Positions 58,543-64,000 of a stretch of 64,000 nt of DNA are shown here, piece after piece. The position numbers were made by a program, and so were the translations under genes. A model generated the notes under the pieces. It was not told the DNA's origin and did no database searches. It was given only the letters and a program-made list of their open reading frames with translations. The stretch covers positions 43,887,001 to 43,951,000 of the forward strand of contig NC_070614.1 in the NCBI RefSeq assembly GCF_027172205.1. The letters run 5' to 3'. The stretch comes from Podarcis raffonei (lineage: Eukaryota; Chordata; Lepidosauria; Squamata; Lacertidae). Each line of letters begins with the position of its first letter. Position 1 is the stretch's first letter.

Positions 58543-61500
58543 ATGTGGGGACAAGTGAATGGGTGTAGAGACAGAATTCTTTCAGGGAAATTGGTTGCCT
58601 TTATAGTCCTGCTTCTAGTCTTTTTGCCTCATATGGCGTGCAAGATTCCTGACATCAAATGCAACTCTCTTCCCATTCTTCACAAGTTTCATCAGCCTGG
58701 AGACCTCATCATTGCTGGCATTATGTCTCAGATATATAGATTCTCCAGTCCAATGGCTTTCACAACATGCCCTTCCAACGACCTCTTTGAAGATACTGTG
58801 TAAAGTTCTTCTTTTTTGTAAAAAATGTTATATATCTGTCCTCTCTTACTCTACCCTTCAGCATTGTGATCATGATAATGTTCTCATTTTAAGACTCTTA
58901 AATATTTAAGACTTTCCTGGTTGTAACAAATGTAGCAGGGATTGTAGCAGGGAAATTCATTTGTCATTTTAGTCCTCAGTGACTTTTGGATTACTATGTT
59001 TATTGCTTTCTTTCAGTAGTTCCTGCTCCCCCTGGCCATATGTTCTCAACAAGTATTGATAAAGAGAAGGGCTGTAGTTTAGGGGTAGAGGATCTGGTTT
59101 TAATGCAGAGAGTCCTAGGTTTAGTCTCTGACTCCTTCAAAATCTTAGAGAGAAATTGGGGTGAGGAGTATTTCAGAGACGTACTGAATACTGTATCAGT
59201 ACTGTGCTGGTGAGCACAGAGGACAAAACTGCACTGCCTAACAGTATTTCATCGTGCTTACCTAGATCATGTGTTATTCAAGAATGCTTTGAACTGCATG
59301 GAAGTATATGTCATATTTTGTAGCAAATGCACTGTCACACTGCATGTCACTCTAATTACAGGGTGATGACCCAGATCTATCAGCATATTCTGGCCTTGAT
59401 ATTTGCTGTAAAGGAGATCAATGAAAATCCCCAGATCTTACCTAATGTCACTCTGGGCTTCCATATCTATAATAGCTATTTCACTCCAAAATGGACTTAT
59501 CATGCCTCATTGGAACTCTTCTCTACGCAGGGCAGATTCACCCCCAACTATAAATGTGATAGTCAGAACAATCTAGTAGCAGTCATTGGGGGACCTATCT
59601 CTGAAGTCTGTCTCTACATGGCAGATATCCTGTGCAGCTATAAGATTCCACAGGTATGATGTATGCATGCAGTGGGAAAGGCTAACAAGCTATTTGCTCA
59701 TCTCTTTCCTTTTTAACTGTTTTTAAAAGTTGCATTTGCAATGTCTGCACCTTTGAGGCTTCCAGAAGTAAGAATGAGAGAATATATATATATATATATA
59801 TATGCACCAAAAGCCTGCCTAGTCCTTCATTCTGTTCTCAAAGTGGCCAACCCAAAGCCTTTGGGGATTCCTCAAGCAGGACATGAGCACAGCATCACTC
59901 TCTGCACTTGTAACACCCAGCAATTGGTATTCAGTATCTAATTCAAAATGCTTCCTGCTTATACATAATGGTCTGTGTTCTGGTGACCAGCATAGGCTGC
60001 TGTCTTGTAGAAGTTTAAGGCTTAAGCCAAGGATACACCTTTCACTCAAGAGTTTTCTAAATTTTAGAGTTCCTCCCTGTTTACAAAAGAACATACAACA
60101 ATACTTTATTGTGGTCCAAAGACCTACAAAACAATTTCAAAACTAGATACATTTAAAATGACCAGACATACAGATTGGAAAAACCAAGGCAGTCCTTTGG
60201 TTTTATCTAGGGCATAATGATCTTTGTTTCTTAATAACCTCCGAAAGAAACTTTGCCACGGCCAGTGTAATATCATTTGACCTGCCTTCCAAAAGATATT
60301 TAATATGGGAGGCTTCAGATTTTCCTGGCAAATTTGCCAGGAAGGGTTTGATCAGTTGATCCCTTGCTAAATAAAGAACATAAGGAGAACCTGCTGGATC
60401 ACCTCCCAACCACACCTGAGACTCGATCTTGACTAGTTGGATGGAAAACATTAATAGACAAAGAAAAATTAATGAATGAAGTAGGTTCTAAACTCTCGGT
60501 CAACATTCTGTGGTCATATCTATTCTGCTGAGGTATCTCTGCTTGTAGAACACCAAATAATATTGGTTAGGGGGGATGTAGTCTTTACCTGACCTTGCCA
60601 GACTGGAGTCACTTCAGTGCACCAGGTAAGAGAGGGGGTAGGTAGCAGCACCTATGGAAGGGCCAGATTGACTCCAACAGTATATTTGTAGTATATTACA
60701 CTAAGCTCACAGCTGACTCACACCTACCACTTGCCTTCATGATGCACCACAGAGTCTTCAGTGCAGGGCAGTCAGGTGAATACCACTTGCCCGCTACACT
60801 GATGGTTAATGGAATCAACCTATGTCTTCCCTGGAGTAATGATAAAAGAATGATCTCCCCCCCCCCTCATTTAATTTTTAATCATTTCCTTTAGTTCATA
60901 TATGGTTCTGCTCCAGTGATAGATAAAAAAACCCAAGCTGCTTTCTATCACCAAATGTTCCCAAATTTGGTGCATCAATATGAGGCAATTCTCCAGATAC
61001 TGCTATATTTCAAGTGGACATGGATTGGTGTGATGTCTGGGCATGATGACAATGGAGAGAGGTTTGAACAGAATGTGATCCCCATGTTTGCCCAGAGAGG
61101 TGTCTGTTTTGATTTCATAATGAGAATCCCCAAAATGTCATATTCCAGTGAAATTGGTGACATGGTTGAAGAGGGATTTGAAATAAACAAAAGTCTTATG
61201 AGAAGCACGGTTAATGCATTGGTTATTCATGGTGAAATAGATACCATGATAATCCTGAGGGTGTTCCCCAGGGTTGCAGAACATGAGGATATACCAACAA
61301 AGAAAAATGGTAAGGTCTGGATCATGACGGCTCAGATGGATTTCATTTCCATTCCCCTTCAAAGAGATTGGGACATAGACTTCCTCCATGGTGCTATATC
61401 CTTTGCTATTCACTCCAGTGAGGTTGTAGGATTCCATAAATTTCTTCAGGTGAGAAACCCCACCTCGGAGAAAGAAGATGGCTTCATTAGGGTCTTCTGG

Positions 61501-64000
61501 GAACAAGCATTTGGGTGTTTGTTCCCCAACTCCATGGTAGACCTACAGGATGAAGAAATCTGCAGTGGAGAGGAGAAACTGGAGACACTTCCTGCATCTG
61601 TTTTTGAAATGAGCATGACTGGCCACAGCTACAGTGTCTTCACAGCTGCCTATGCGGTTGCGCATGCTTTGCATGCCATGCATTCAACTAGCTTCAAAAA
61701 AAGAATGATAGTGAATGAAGGAGTAAAATTTAAGAATGAACAGTTATGGAAGGTAATGTCCTGAGCATGCTGAAAGTAGAGTAGAAATGGTGATGGATAA
61801 CTCCAAAGGATTCCCAAGGCAGCCAACCTCTGCTTCTGCCCTCCACCACGTCATGGTCATAAATGTAGTGGTGGCTATATCATTCTGACATGTTTCATGG
61901 CTGCCCAGTCACTTCCTTCATCAGTGTCGATATTACATTTTATTATTGTAGTCTATTAATATATCTGTTTATTGTTGTACGTATCTCTCATTGTTCCTGC
62001 AATAAGCTGAAGGTGGCCTATAGGGCTCTTTCCTCTCCATATCTATTTTTACTTGGTATAAAGCTTTTAAACAGTTCAGTAAATAAGTGGGAATGATGAT
62101 AAGTTTTTGCATATCCTTATGAATGGGCTTTCTTTTATTTTCATTTTTGTTCTATCCTTTCCCCCGCTAAACAGCTCAACCACTTTGTTAAAAGCATCTC
62201 ATTTAATAATAGTGATGGGGGGAAAGTTTCCTTCAACCAAAATGGAGAGTTAGAGTCTGGATTTGATATTATAAACTGGGTCACATTTCCAAACCAGTCA
62301 TTTCAGAGAGTGAAAGTTGGAAAGATCGACCCCATGGCTCCCCAAGAAGAAGCTTTCAGCATTTGTGAGGAAGCCATTGTGTGGCCCAGCAGGTTTAACC
62401 AGGTGAGATAAATTCATATTTTGTAGCCTATCCATCACTTCTACAATGATTCACAGTTCAGATACTGTCCTAGCTCTGTGCTATGCTCATCCATGTGCTC
62501 AGTGTAGGAGTGAGGGCATGGCTGTAGAGATCTTCCATGTTTTGCCAGTTAGGTGACACATTAAATCCACAATTGCACTACTACCACCACATTTACTACT
62601 TGGAAAAAAATAAAACTTGATAAATTTACAGAGGGCCATATTCATGTAGGGGAAGGCAGCATAAGGGTTCCTTCTATCACAATGGGGCTTGCTCGTTTCC
62701 TTTCCCTACCCAAACCTGTGAAATATGGCTCTGCTTTCCTTTGGACCACATCAATGAGGTTGGCAAGGGTGTCTTTTTGTCCTGGTAACCCAGTGCTCGA
62801 TGCACACTGCCCAGGTTTCGTACTGCTAATGCAGCAGTTCAACTACTCCCCCAGAGGTGCACTGCATTGGATGACAATAACAACAACAGTTGCCTCCAAC
62901 TGTGGGAGACAGAGCAAAGCCATCATGGCCAGGAGCCCTTGATTGCCCTTTCCTATATGTCTCTTGCCTATTCTAACATAAAAGGAGAGTTCAGCAAGTT
63001 AACAGAATATAATACATTGTGGATACACAACATTGCAAAATAGACACCATTATCCTCTTATATTTTTTGACAGGCACAGCCCCTTTCTCTTTGTAATGCC
63101 AATTGTCCTTTGGGTTATCAGAAAACAAAGAAGGAAGGGAAACCATTTTGCTGCTATGATTGCATTATATGTCCGGAAGGGAAGATTTCCAACCAGACAG
63201 GTAAGAGACATCATGTAAAGAGCCTTAAGGATATACTGGCACTAAGATATTCAGACACTACTTCAGTGGTTCAAAAATTCAGGAAAGTTGCTCAGAATTC
63301 AGTGAAGGTTGTGGTTCCAGATATGGGGATACAGCCTGATATATTCAGTAAGATCAGTCCAAGCCATTGACAGCTGGTAATTATGTACAACAAATAAATA
63401 AAATAAAATGAGACGAAGGAGGTATCATAAGTGGGGGGGGGGGCAGAAAACTTCAGAAACATGAAAGAACTTCAGGGAAAAATCTAAGGGTGCAACAGCC
63501 TCTCTCTCTCTTAAAACAAGACCTAAGAACCATGTCTCATAATTCAGAGAAGAGCTAAAACTGAAATACAAATGTTCTCCCGACCACATATTAGTCTGGA
63601 AGTTCAAATAATGTTGGGATGTTAAAAGATGTGAACAAGTAAAATCTGCTAGAATCCTGACCATAAGTGATAACATTGAGCTTCAGAAGCTGAGATAGGT
63701 GCTAACGTCTGGGGGTGGTTGGGAATTGAACCATTCCTGAATATGGCATGTTGCTAATGATATAAATACATGAGGAAGTGTGGCAAACTTTCTTCACAGA
63801 TTTCAACCTGGCAGCCCTTCTTTAAGGTTTTGTTATTTTCATTTTGATCATTTTAGTATTATGCATGGAGTGGTGCTCCTATGGCTTCTCTTTTTCAGAC
63901 ATGGATGAATGCTTTCAGTGCCCACCAGATCATTACCCAAATGTGGAAAAGGATTCATGCGTGCCAAAGGACATACGCTTCTTGTCTTATGAGGAACCAC
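58543..64000 (+). CDS. Vomeronasal type-2 receptor (V2R), gene E, runs off the window
   Basis: Exons 58543-58799, 59362-59653, 60895-61752, 62175-62402, 63074-63200 and the start of exon 6 at 63899. Lengths (257, 292, 858, 228, 127) equal those of gene C and every splice phase agrees. ATG 58543 ([20 protein letters not shown]) was preferred to an upstream in-frame ATG at 58465 because it aligns with the starts of C and D and gives the same exon length. Phrases: [57 protein letters not shown]; exon 6 opens [15 protein letters not shown]. The first two exons differ clearly from C, while exons 4-5 and their introns are almost identical to C. No stop or frameshift up to position 64000; the membrane part is outside the window. 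Confidence 0.9.
59064..59222 (+). repeat. tRNA-derived SINE (older family)
   Basis: 'gggctgtagtttaggggtag' (A-box region) and 'gagtcctaggtttagtctct' (degraded B box) match the family at 1-163. It lies in intron 1 of V2R gene E and is absent from C and D. Confidence 0.6.
59783..59803. repeat. (TA)n microsatellite
   Basis: About 10 TA units in intron 2 of gene E. Confidence 0.9.

Overview
The window is vertebrate nuclear DNA, most likely from a squamate reptile (a lizard). It carries many copies of a tRNA-derived SINE of the Sauria type, Bov-B, CR1 and L1 LINE pieces, several families of short palindromic DNA transposons and many microsatellites. Its genes belong to two families that expand in squamates. 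Genes were read by joining exons at GT/AG sites with matching phase, because no gene fits in a single open frame. No RNA gene and no CRISPR array was found.

Left part (about 3.6-23.5 kb): a tandem pair of small immunoglobulin-superfamily receptor genes on the minus strand (5106-11489 and 14342-22770). Each has a signal peptide split over two exons, two Ig domain exons of exactly 297 bp, and one exon for a C-terminal hydrophobic segment followed at once by a stop codon. Both reading frames close (250 and 252 codons). The pair lies in a duplication that also covers introns and flanks. An L1, a CR1 and SINEs were inserted into the right copy only.

Middle and right (25.8-64 kb): a cluster of vomeronasal type-2 receptor (V2R, class C GPCR) genes. 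Gene A (25782-34977, minus) is a complete six-exon gene of 882 codons. B (40378-41740, plus) is a lone transmembrane exon cut short by a CR1 piece, split by a Bov-B insertion and carrying a stop. C (43300-51245, plus) is a complete six-exon gene of 886 codons. D (52787-57031, plus) keeps the ligand-binding exons but has lost the cysteine-rich and transmembrane exons. E (58543 to the window end, plus) is intact as far as it can be read.

The B-C and C-D intervals are near-identical tandem repeats of about 5 kb or more. Their similarity stops inside exon 3, so C looks like a chimera made by unequal crossing-over. Two solo LTRs with 5-bp target duplications lie in an intron of A and just beyond the broken end of D. 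The two families do different jobs (immune-type surface receptor versus pheromone detection), and nothing here suggests they work together. No wholly new system was recognised. The most unusual points are the tail-less Ig receptors, the ectodomain-only V2R copy and the chimeric V2R.
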